From the NCBI RefSeq assembly GCF_018531495.1, contig NZ_JAHDTI010000007.1, positions 62,001-126,000 on the forward strand: 64,000 nt of DNA. The letters run 5' to 3'. Both the position numbers and the translations under genes were made by a program. The notes beneath the pieces are model-generated. The model was not told where the DNA came from and did no database searches. It saw only the letters and a list, made by a program, of their open reading frames with translations. This document shows positions 35,015 to 42,092 of the stretch, piece by piece. This DNA comes from Nonomuraea sediminis (GTDB lineage Bacteria; Actinomycetota; Actinomycetes; Streptosporangiales; Streptosporangiaceae). How positions within the stretch are numbered: the first letter of the stretch is position 1; each line of letters begins with the position of its first letter.

Positions 35015-36621
35015 TCGCCGCCGACCTGGTCTTCTGCAACGGCCCCGTCCAGACGCTGGATCCGGCCGGGACCACCGCCTCGGCGGCCGCCGTCCGCGGC
35101 GGGCGCATCGTAGCCGTCGGCGACGAGCAGGACGTCCGCGACCTGATCGGCCCGGACACCGAGGTCGTCGACCTGGCCGGGCACGCCCTGCTGCCCGGGT
35201 TCCAGGACGCGCACGCGCATCCGGTGCTGGCCGGGCTCACCATGATCCGGTGCGACCTGCACGACGCCGGCGACCAGGTGGAGGCCCTGGCCGCCATCCG
35301 CCGCTACGCCGAGGCCAACCCCGACGCCGAGTGGATCTCCGGCGGCGGCTGGTCGATGGACTGGTTCCCCGGCGGCACGCCGAGCCGCCACCAACTGGAC
35401 GAGATCGTCCCCGACCGGCCCGTACACCTGATCAACAGGGACGGCCACGGCGCCTGGGTCAACACCAGGGCACTGGAGCTGTGCGGCGTCGACGCGCACA
35501 CCCCCGACCCGGCCGACGGCCGCATCGAACGCGAAGCGGACGGGACCCCGCAGGGAACGCTCCACGAGGGCGCCGCCCACCTGGTGGGCCGCCACATGCC
35601 CGAGCCGACGCCCGAGATGATGCTGCGCGCTCTGGAGGCCGGCCAGCGGCGCATGCACGCGGCCGGGGTGACGGCCTGGCAGGACGCGATGGTGAGCCCG
35701 GAGGTCCAGCAGGCCTACCGCAGCGCAGCCGAGTCGGGCCTGCTGACCGCGCGCGTGATCGGCGCGCTGTGGTGGGACAGGGAACGCGGCGAGGAGCAGA
35801 TCCCCGAACTCCTCGGCAGGCGCGAGACGACCGGCCGGTTCCGCGCCGGCAGCGTGAAGATCATGCAGGACGGCGTCGCGGAGAACTTCACCGCCGCGAT
35901 GACCTCCCCCTACCTGGACGGCTGCGGCTGCCAGACGGCCAACCAGGGCATCAGCTTCGTCGGGCCGGAGGAGCTGCGCGCCTACGTGACCCGCCTGGAC
36001 GCCGTCGGCGTCCAGGTCCACGTGCACGCCGTCGGCGACCGGGCGGCCAGGGAGGCGCTGGACGCCTTCGAAGCGGCGCGCAAGGTGAACGGGCAGAACG
36101 ACAACCGTCACCACATCGCCCACCTGCAGGTCGTCCACCCCGACGACGTGCCCAGGTTCGCCACGCTCGGGATCGCCGCCAACATCCAGGCCCTGTGGGC
36201 CGCCCACGAGCCGCAGATGGACGAGCTGACCATCCCGTTCCTCGGCACCGAGCGCGCGGGCTGGCAATATCCCTTCGGCGCCCTGCAGCGGGCGGGGGCG
36301 CGCCTGGTGGCGGGCAGCGACTGGCCGGTCAGCAGCCCGGACCCGTTCCTCGGCATCCACGTCGCGGTCAACCGCAGGCTGCCGGAGGGGAGCGGCCCGG
36401 CGTTCCTCCCCGAGCAGCGCCTCCACGTGCGGGAGGCGCTGGCCGCCTACACGATCGGCACGGCCTGGGTGAACCACCTCGACACCCGGACCGGGACCAT
36501 CGAGCAGGGCAAGCTGGCAGACCTCGTGATCGCCGACCGCGACCCGCTGGCCATCCCGGCGGAAGAGCTCGGGGAGACCACCGTGCTGGCCACCTACGTC
36601 GAGGGGCAGCGGGTCCACTGA
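35011..36621 (+). CDS. Amidohydrolase, YtcJ-like (amidohydrolase_3 family)
   Basis: A 536-residue metal-dependent hydrolase. The first metal motif is FQDAHAHP (His68, His70). VKIMQDGVAE is the usual Lys-bearing strand of this subfamily. HVHAVGD and HHIAHLQ give further His ligands, and AGSDWPVS the conserved Asp. The C-terminal beta-sandwich ends GTIEQGKLADLVIADRDPL. It is the last gene of the Opp-type operon. YtcJ-like enzymes are poorly characterised; here it probably acts after the amidase on the same imported compound. Confidence 0.9.
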   Translation: MIAADLVFCNGPVQTLDPAGTTASAAAVRGGRIVAVGDEQDVRDLIGPDTEVVDLAGHALLPGFQDAHAHPVLAGLTMIRCDLHDAGDQVEALAAIRRYAEANPDAEWISGGGWSMDWFPGGTPSRHQLDEIVPDRPVHLINRDGHGAWVNTRALELCGVDAHTPDPADGRIEREADGTPQGTLHEGAAHLVGRHMPEPTPEMMLRALEAGQRRMHAAGVTAWQDAMVSPEVQQAYRSAAESGLLTARVIGALWWDRERGEEQIPELLGRRETTGRFRAGSVKIMQDGVAENFTAAMTSPYLDGCGCQTANQGISFVGPEELRAYVTRLDAVGVQVHVHAVGDRAAREALDAFEAARKVNGQNDNRHHIAHLQVVHPDDVPRFATLGIAANIQALWAAHEPQMDELTIPFLGTERAGWQYPFGALQRAGARLVAGSDWPVSSPDPFLGIHVAVNRRLPEGSGPAFLPEQRLHVREALAAYTIGTAWVNHLDTRTGTIEQGKLADLVIADRDPLAIPAEELGETTVLATYVEGQRVH

Positions 36622-36628
36622 CGGCGGG

Positions 36629-37423
36629 TCAGGGCTTCCTGGCCACGCCGCAGTGCACGTCGAGCAGGGCGGCCCGCAGCTGGTGGAGCTCGGGCCGCCA
36701 CTCCGCGGTGCGCACCACACCGGGCTCGACCAGCTCGAGCCCCTCGAAGTAGGCCTCGATCTCGGCCGGCGTGCTGAGCCGGTACGGGTCGCCGGCCTCG
36801 GCGCGCATGTCGGCCGCGGCCTGGGCCTCCTCGGCCTTGGCGTCCTTGGTGCCGTCGTTGACCACCAGGTACGACCCGGACGGCACCGCCGCCATCAGGC
36901 GCCGCACGATGTCGCGGGCCTCCCGGTAGTCGGCGACGTTGCCCAGGATGCCGAGCATCATCACCGCGACCGGCCGGGAGAGGTCCAGGGTGGCCGCGGC
37001 GTCTCGCAGGATCCGCTCCACGTCGTGGACGTCGGCGTCGATGTAGTCGGTCACGCCCTCGGGCGTCGAGGTGAGCAGGGCGCGGGCGTGCACCAGGACC
37101 AGCGGGTCGTTGTCGACGTAGACGATCCGCGCGGTCGGGATGGCCCGCTGGGCCACCTCGTGCGTGTTGTCCACGGTGGGCAGCCCCGTGCCCAGGTCGA
37201 GGAACTGGTCGATACCGGCCTGACCGGTCAGGAACCGCACGGCGCGGGCCAGGAAGTGGCGCGACTGGCGGGCGATCTCCACGATGTCGGGATAGGCGGC
37301 CATGACCTGGTCGCCGACCTCGCGGTCGACCGGGTAGTTGTCCTTGCCGCCGATCCAGTAGTTCCACACCCGGGCCGAATGCGGCGTGCTGGTGTCGAGC
37401 TGGGGCGGCTCGTGCTCGGTCAC
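36629..37423 (-). CDS. SAM-dependent methyltransferase, DUF574 family
   Basis: A 264-residue protein with DUF574 landmarks: SARVWNYWIGGKDNYPVDRE near the N-terminus, FLDLGTGLPT (SAM-binding loop, about residue 75), IVYVDNDPLVLVHARALL and VAVMMLGILGNV. These enzymes are numerous in actinomycetes and mostly uncharacterised. The gene is a single unit convergent with the amidohydrolase (7 bases). A TATAGT -10-like element (on this strand, 37459-37464 region) lies about 35 bases upstream. Confidence 0.9.
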   Translation of the reverse strand: MTEHEPPQLDTSTPHSARVWNYWIGGKDNYPVDREVGDQVMAAYPDIVEIARQSRHFLARAVRFLTGQAGIDQFLDLGTGLPTVDNTHEVAQRAIPTARIVYVDNDPLVLVHARALLTSTPEGVTDYIDADVHDVERILRDAAATLDLSRPVAVMMLGILGNVADYREARDIVRRLMAAVPSGSYLVVNDGTKDAKAEEAQAAADMRAEAGDPYRLSTPAEIEAYFEGLELVEPGVVRTAEWRPELHQLRAALLDVHCGVARKP

Positions 37424-37723
37424 GGCGATCGCCTCCCTGCCGAACGATGAATGCCCGCACTATAGCGTGATCATTTGCCTGCCGAAACCCTGTGGAAGCT
37501 GCCCACAGGAGAGCCATGGGAGCTCGTGCGCGGACCCCTATGACCTTGGCAAAGCCCGCAGGTGAGGGCGGTCGGACCGGTTGCCGGTCGAGGAGCAAAA
37601 TGTTCGCTCCTCGTCTTGGCGAGACTGTTGCTTGCGTCGCATTTAGTAATCAGACAACGGCGGTATGTAGTCAGCCGTGATGAGCCAGCAGCGGAGCTGG
37701 CTGTCAGTCTCGGGGGAAAGACC
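37424..37723. other. Divergent intergenic region between DUF574 and the repeat-protein gene
   Basis: 300 bases without a convincing gene. On the minus strand a TATAGT-like -10 (37459-37464) could serve the methyltransferase. Near the repeat-protein start is a hairpin GCCAGC-N6-GCTGGC at 37684-37701, 22 bases before the ATG, which could affect its translation. A small dyad GAGC-N9-GCTC lies near 37601. The 37630-37670 stretch is less GC-rich and is the likely promoter area for the repeat-protein operon. Confidence 0.4.
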
Positions 37724-38959
37724 ATGACATACATGCAGCCGAACATGCCCAGGCCGATGCCCGGCCAGCAGCAGGGCGTCACGCCGATGGGGCTGGGCAG
37801 CACGGCCGGTGGCTGGGCTGGCGGCCAGCTGGGCGACTGGCTCGGTGGGCAGCAGGGTGCGCAGATCGGTTCTCAGATCGGTGGCGTGGTCGGCGACATC
37901 GCCGAAAGCCTGTGGCCGTTCCAGGCGCAGACGCCGACCCAGATCCCGCCGCACATGCGGCAGCAGTACATGCAGCAGCTCGCGGCCCAGCAGGCTCAGC
38001 AGCAGGGCATGCAAGGCCAGTACGGCCAGCAGCAGGGTGTCTCGCCCATGGGTGTGGGCAGCTCGGTCGGTGGCTGGGCGGGCGGTCAGCTGGGCAACTG
38101 GCTCGGTGGCCAGCAGGGTTCGCAGATCGGTTCCCAGCTCGGCGGCGTGGTCGGTGACATCGCCGAGAGCCTGTGGCCGTTCCAGGCGCAGACGCCGACG
38201 CAGATCCCGCCGCACATGCGGCAGCAGTACATGCAGCAGCTCGCCGCCCAGAGGCAGCAGCAGGGCATGCAGGGTCAGTACGGCCAGCAGCAGGGTGTCT
38301 CGCCCATGGGTGTGGGCAGCTCGGTCGGTGGCTGGGCGGGTGGCCAGCTGGGTGACTGGATCGGCGGGCAGCAGGGTTCGCAGATCGGTTCCCAGCTGGG
38401 CGGCGTGGTCGGTGACATCGCCGAGAGCCTGTGGCCGTTCCAGGCGCAGACGCCGACCCAGATCCCGCCGCACATGCGGCAGCAGTACATGCAGCAGCTC
38501 GCGGCCCAGCAGGCTCAGCAGCAGCGCATGCAGGGTCAGTACGGCCAGCAGGGTCAGTACGGCCAGCAGGGTCAGTACGGCCAGCAGCAGGGCATGCAAG
38601 GCCAGTACGGCCAGCAGCAGGGCGTCGCGCCGATGGGCGTCGTCGGCGGCATCGGCGGCAGCTTCGCCGGGCGGGAGCTGGGCGGCTGGATCGGCGGCGA
38701 CATGGGCGAGTCGATCGGCGGGTTCATCGGCGGTGCCCTCGGCGGCATCCTCTCGCCGTTCCAGGCCCAGCAGGCCCAGCAGGCGGCGACGTCGAACCCG
38801 ACGACCTTCTGGACCCAGATCGCCCGCCTGGGCGTGCAGTACGGCCTGCCCGCCGTACGCACGATCCTGAACCAGATGATCGACCAGGCGATGCCGCAGA
38901 TGGCAGGTCAGCAGGGCGTCCCGCAGCAGCAGCCGGTGCCCGTGGGCGCCGGTTCCTGA
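37724..38959 (+). CDS. Gly/Gln-rich tandem-repeat protein with glycine-zipper segments (411 aa)
   Basis: Function not recognised. After a 17-residue leader (MTYMQPNMPRPMPG), three nearly identical units of about 87, 86 and 109 residues follow, then a diverged fourth. Each unit has GVSPMGVGS, a glycine-zipper stretch (GGWAGGQLGDW, IGSQLGGVVGDI), AESLWPFQAQ, and the helical Q-rich TPTQIPPHMRQQYMQQLAAQ with GQYGQQQ linkers. The third unit has three extra GQYGQQ hexapeptides. The end (NPTTFWTQIARLGVQYGLPA) is unique. No signal peptide. Glycine zippers suggest membrane insertion or self-assembly; Q/Y/G-rich linkers resemble low-complexity assembly segments (inference). It heads a compact gene group ending in a subtilase. 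Confidence 0.8.
   Translation: MTYMQPNMPRPMPGQQQGVTPMGLGSTAGGWAGGQLGDWLGGQQGAQIGSQIGGVVGDIAESLWPFQAQTPTQIPPHMRQQYMQQLAAQQAQQQGMQGQYGQQQGVSPMGVGSSVGGWAGGQLGNWLGGQQGSQIGSQLGGVVGDIAESLWPFQAQTPTQIPPHMRQQYMQQLAAQRQQQGMQGQYGQQQGVSPMGVGSSVGGWAGGQLGDWIGGQQGSQIGSQLGGVVGDIAESLWPFQAQTPTQIPPHMRQQYMQQLAAQQAQQQRMQGQYGQQGQYGQQGQYGQQQGMQGQYGQQQGVAPMGVVGGIGGSFAGRELGGWIGGDMGESIGGFIGGALGGILSPFQAQQAQQAATSNPTTFWTQIARLGVQYGLPAVRTILNQMIDQAMPQMAGQQGVPQQQPVPVGAGS
37775..38620 (+). repeat. Three in-frame tandem repeats of about 260 bp (last one expanded)
   Basis: Units begin at 37775, 38036 and 38294, each at the codons for GV(T/S)PMG; a diverged fourth copy begins at 38621. Units 1 and 2 are 261 and 258 bp. Unit 3 is 327 bp, enlarged mostly by 18-bp repeats encoding GQYGQQ at about 38534-38587. 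Nucleotide identity is high even at synonymous sites, implying recent duplication or gene conversion. Confidence 0.9.
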
Positions 38960-38968
38960 GAGGGGCGG

Positions 38969-39271
38969 ATGGTTGCGATGGACGGACAGGAGCGCTGGGG
39001 CATGACCGCAGGAGGAGTGGGCATCGCGCCCGGCGTGGGCGCGGGGCAGACGAGCCAGCTGCAGGTGCAGTGTGCGATGGCGCTGCAGCAGCTGCACGGC
39101 TGGCTGCGGACGGTGGTCCCGCAGTCGCCGCAGCTGGCTGAGGCCGTGCCGATGACCGTGCAGGCCGTGCGCCTGTACAGGAGCGGGCAGTTCGAGGCGT
39201 GCCTGGCACAGATCCAGACGGTGATCGCCCAGATCGGCCGCCTCGGCCAGCAGAACCGCCCGTCGCCGTGA
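38969..39271 (+). CDS. Small helical protein of the subtilase module (100 aa)
   Basis: Function not recognised. After a Gly-rich start (TAGGVGIAPGVGAGQTSQ) it is predicted mainly alpha-helical: LQVQCAMALQQLHGWLRTVV, VPMTVQAVRLYRSGQFEACL and QIQTVIAQIGRLGQQ. The middle, with its YRSGQFEACLAQ turn, resembles a single TPR-like helical hairpin. It starts 9 bases after the repeat-protein stop with a GAGAGGGG site and overlaps the next gene by 4 bases (GTGA), so it belongs to the same transcript. No signal peptide. It lacks a WxG motif, so an ESX substrate is unlikely. Confidence 0.7.
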   Translation: MVAMDGQERWGMTAGGVGIAPGVGAGQTSQLQVQCAMALQQLHGWLRTVVPQSPQLAEAVPMTVQAVRLYRSGQFEACLAQIQTVIAQIGRLGQQNRPSP

Positions 39272-39537
39272 GCGAGCCATCAAACGAGCCCGGGTCGGCC
39301 AACGGCCGACCCGGGCGCGCGCCGTTCATCGTCGGCAGCACGGACCCGTCCGTGCTGGCGACGGTGGCGAGCGAGCTCGACCGCGACCCCGAGGTGACGG
39401 TTCAGCGCAAGCTGGGCTCGGCGGAGAGACCGAGCCTGCTCACGGTGGAGATGACGCCGGCACACGCCGACGAGCTCAAGGCGAAATTCGGCCCCCAGGT
39501 GACGATCGAGCCGGATTCCCCCGTCCAGCTCTACTAG
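39268..39537 (+). CDS. Stand-alone subtilase-prodomain-like protein (89 aa)
   Basis: After an 18-residue disordered start, the protein runs PFIVGSTDPSVLATVASELD, then LDRDPEVTVQRKLGSAERPS, TVEMTPAHADELKAKFGPQV and TIEPDSPVQLY. It aligns by eye with the N-terminal region of the next gene: LDRDPQVKVHRQLKMAD, VAEMTREHADSLTRQLPQV and HLERDHLLTY. Both have the beta-alpha-beta-beta-alpha-beta order of I9-type prodomains. It is therefore a candidate separate inhibitor or folding helper of the subtilase (inference). GTG start overlaps the upstream stop; the subtilase ATG follows after 36 bases. No signal peptide. Confidence 0.75.
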   Translation: MSEPSNEPGSANGRPGRAPFIVGSTDPSVLATVASELDRDPEVTVQRKLGSAERPSLLTVEMTPAHADELKAKFGPQVTIEPDSPVQLY

Positions 39538-39573
39538 CGCATCAGTGTGATCTTCAAAGAGAGTCAAGAGGCA

Positions 39574-41361
39574 ATGAGCGAAAGCAGCAATCCCAGGCCG
39601 CCCAGATCGTCCGGCCGCGGGAAGGGGGCGGCGCCGGCACCGGTCGAGAGCCGCCCGCGGCGTTACATGGTGGCGGCGGTGCCGCAGCCGATCCTCGGGG
39701 CCATGGGGGTGGGCGCGCCTGCCCTCGACTCCGGCAAGCTGCACGAGCTGCTCGACCGCGATCCGCAGGTCAAGGTGCACCGGCAGCTGAAGATGGCGGA
39801 CAAGGTGGGGCTGCTGTCCGCGGACACGGTGGCGTTTCCCGACGTGACGGTGGCCGAGATGACGCGCGAGCACGCCGACTCGCTGACGCGCCAGCTGCCT
39901 CAGGTGCATCTGGAGCGTGACCACCTGCTCACCTACACGGCGGTCGGCATGGTCCCGAGGACCAAGATGGTCCTGCCGCTCGGGCTCAACTCCACCTTCT
40001 CCTTCCTTGTCACGGACTCCGAGGGGAATCCGATCCCGGGCGCCACCATCCAGATCACCGGATCGCTCTGGCCCGCCCAGACGATCACCGGGCAGGACGG
40101 CCGGGCCTCGGTCACGCTGACGGGGGAGACCCCGGATTCGATCGCCGTCGTGGAGTTCAAGCCGGAGAGCGGCCACTGGAGCATGCTGACGAGCCGCCCG
40201 GCGCTGTCGACCGACCGCGACAACCTGGTCGTGCTGAAGAAGCTGTCGGACACCATCCCCGACTTCCCCGAGCAGCAGACCTTCGGCTGGGGACAGGAGG
40301 CCATGCAGCTGCACAGGCTGCCGCCCACGTTCCGCGGCGCCGGGGTCAAGGTCGCCATCATCGACTCGGGTGTGGGCGGGCAGCACAACGACCTTGAGGG
40401 GCAGGTCACCAAGGGCGTCGACCTGGTCGACAACAAGCCCATGGGCTGGCGGGTGGACACCGTCCACCACGGTTCGCACTGCGCGGGCGTGATCACCGGC
40501 TCGGACAACGGCAGGGGTGTGGTCGGCTTCGCGGTCGAGGCGGAGGTGCACGCCTGCAAGATCTTCCCCGGCGGCAGGCTGAGCGACCTGATCGAGGCGA
40601 TCGACTACTGCATCCACCAGGAGATCGACGTCCTCAACCTCAGCCTCGGCACCCCGGAGAGCTCCGCCCTGGTCGCCGCCAAGATCGAGGAGGCCAGGAA
40701 CGCGGGCGTGGCCGCCGTGGTCGCCGCCGGCAACGACGCCGGGCCGGTCAACTTCCCCGGCAACATGCCGATCGTGCTGACGGTCGCGGCGATCGGCAAG
40801 TCCGGCACGTTCCCTGAGGACAGCTCGCACGCGGCCCAGGCCCTCGAGCCGAGCACCCCTGAGGGCTACTTCTCGGCCCAGTTCACCTGCCACGGGCCCG
40901 AGGTCGACGTCTGCGCGCCGGGTGTGGCCGTGCTGTCGTCGATCCCGCCGAACGACTACGCCGCCTGGGACGGCACGTCCATGGCGGCGCCGCACATCAC
41001 AGGACTGGCAGCGCTCGTCCTCGCGCACCACGACGACTTCCAGGACGGGTTCAGGGAGCGGGACTCCCGGCGGGTCGACCGGCTCTTCCAGATCATCAAG
41101 TCCAGCTGTACGCCGCTGGACCTCGGCGACCCGAACCGCACGGGAGCGGGGCTGCCGGACGCCTTCCGGGCGCTGGCCAAGACGGTGACCGGCGTGGTGC
41201 CGAACATCGGCGACATCAGCGCGATGCTGGACCAGCTCACCGGCGAGATGCAGCTGGCCGGGCTGTTGCCACCTGTCGGGGTGCCGACGCAGGCGTGGGC
41301 GCCGCAGGTCGTCCCGCTGCCGCAGGATCCGCGCGTGCCGGGGCCTTTCGGCTGGTGGTAG
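39574..41361 (+). CDS. S8 family serine peptidase (subtilase) with prodomain and Ig-like insert
   Basis: A 595-residue subtilase. A basic Pro-rich leader (1-28) is followed by a prodomain-like region (about 29-130) paralogous to the preceding 89-residue protein. Next is a carboxypeptidase-regulatory/Ig-like beta domain (about 135-215; GNPIPGATIQITG, GQDGRASVTLTG), then the catalytic domain. The triad is readable: Asp264 (AIIDSGVGG), His299 (HHGSHCAG) and Ser469 (DGTSMAAPH), with oxyanion Asn387 (AAGNDAG). There is no signal peptide or anchor, so it is intracellular or exported by a non-Sec route. ATG 39574 chosen. It is the last gene of the four-gene module. Confidence 0.88.
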   Translation: MSESSNPRPPRSSGRGKGAAPAPVESRPRRYMVAAVPQPILGAMGVGAPALDSGKLHELLDRDPQVKVHRQLKMADKVGLLSADTVAFPDVTVAEMTREHADSLTRQLPQVHLERDHLLTYTAVGMVPRTKMVLPLGLNSTFSFLVTDSEGNPIPGATIQITGSLWPAQTITGQDGRASVTLTGETPDSIAVVEFKPESGHWSMLTSRPALSTDRDNLVVLKKLSDTIPDFPEQQTFGWGQEAMQLHRLPPTFRGAGVKVAIIDSGVGGQHNDLEGQVTKGVDLVDNKPMGWRVDTVHHGSHCAGVITGSDNGRGVVGFAVEAEVHACKIFPGGRLSDLIEAIDYCIHQEIDVLNLSLGTPESSALVAAKIEEARNAGVAAVVAAGNDAGPVNFPGNMPIVLTVAAIGKSGTFPEDSSHAAQALEPSTPEGYFSAQFTCHGPEVDVCAPGVAVLSSIPPNDYAAWDGTSMAAPHITGLAALVLAHHDDFQDGFRERDSRRVDRLFQIIKSSCTPLDLGDPNRTGAGLPDAFRALAKTVTGVVPNIGDISAMLDQLTGEMQLAGLLPPVGVPTQAWAPQVVPLPQDPRVPGPFGWW

Positions 41362-41464
41362 CCAGGCGGGGTGTCCGGTGATCGCGCCGGGCACCCCCCT
41401 TGATCCCCTTGTGGCCAGGGGTCCGATATGTTCCAGCGGAACCTGCGACATGAGGGGATTTTTG

Positions 41465-42037
41465 ATGTTCCGAAATGCTTTAGGGCTGAGCCTGACCGCC
41501 GTGCTGGTCTCCGGGGGGCTTGCCGTACCGGCGCAGGCCACGCCCGCGTGCTACCTCGGGTCGTGGAAGCTGACCGCCATGAAGATCGTCGCCAAGGGCA
41601 AGACCGTGAACAGCCCCACGGCCGTCGACGTGTCCAAGGGCGGCGCGGGCGCCAGGCTCACGCTGACCACGACCGCCGCGACCTATGACTTCACCGGCTC
41701 GCAGAAGGTCGCCTTCAAGGACAGCAGCGACGCCACGTCGGGCTGGAACCAGTTCACGGGCGTGCTCAAGGTGCGCGCCACCATCACGGGCGACCGCCAG
41801 GGCGTGCTGGCGACTTCCCGCACGGGCGCCACCGGGAACGCCAGGGGGAGGACCATCTACTCGGACATCAAGGGCCCGTCCTGGTCGGTGCGCGCCAACC
41901 TGGCCCAGGGCATCTACGACGGCCCCCTGGTCCAGCACGCCACCTTCACCTGCGACGACACGACGCTCAAGATGGTCGACAAGCGCAAGCGCAACGGCTG
42001 GACCACCGTCTCCACACTCCAGTTCACCCGCAACTGA
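41465..42037 (+). CDS. Small secreted protein of unknown function (190 aa)
   Basis: A signal peptide (FRNALGLSLTAVLVSGGLAV, cleavage near AQA-TP) precedes a mature domain of about 165 residues. This begins CYLGSWKLTAMKIVAKG and alternates short beta-strands (RLTLTTTAATYDFTG, LKVRATITGDRQG). It has two Cys that could pair (ACYLG and TFTCDDTT). The pattern suggests a small beta-barrel (lipocalin-like), but no family is recognised. The ATG has GAGGGG about 7 bases upstream. It is 103 bases after the subtilase and probably has its own promoter; it could be an extracellular substrate or inhibitor, which is unproven. Confidence 0.7.
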   Translation: MFRNALGLSLTAVLVSGGLAVPAQATPACYLGSWKLTAMKIVAKGKTVNSPTAVDVSKGGAGARLTLTTTAATYDFTGSQKVAFKDSSDATSGWNQFTGVLKVRATITGDRQGVLATSRTGATGNARGRTIYSDIKGPSWSVRANLAQGIYDGPLVQHATFTCDDTTLKMVDKRKRNGWTTVSTLQFTRN

Positions 42038-42047
42038 CGGTGCAGAG

Positions 42048-42070
42048 GGCGCGGGCGGGGGGCCCGCGCC
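42048..42070. terminator. Hairpin between convergent secreted-protein and NACHT genes
   Basis: A 9-bp perfect stem (GGCGCGGGC / GCCCGCGCC) with a 5-G loop, 10 bases after the secreted-protein stop and followed by GTCTTCT. It can terminate both converging transcripts. Confidence 0.7.
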
Positions 42071-42092
42071 GTCTTCTGGTACGGCACGGCCG

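Noticed and set aside
37724..38959. PE/PPE or silk-like cell-wall protein
   Set aside because: No PE/PPE N-terminus and no signal peptide; repeats are glycine-zipper plus Q-rich helix rather than PGRS or silk-type.
38969..39271. Possible ESX/WXG100 secretion substrate because of its about 100-residue helical make-up
   Set aside because: No W-x-G turn and no type VII secretion genes nearby.
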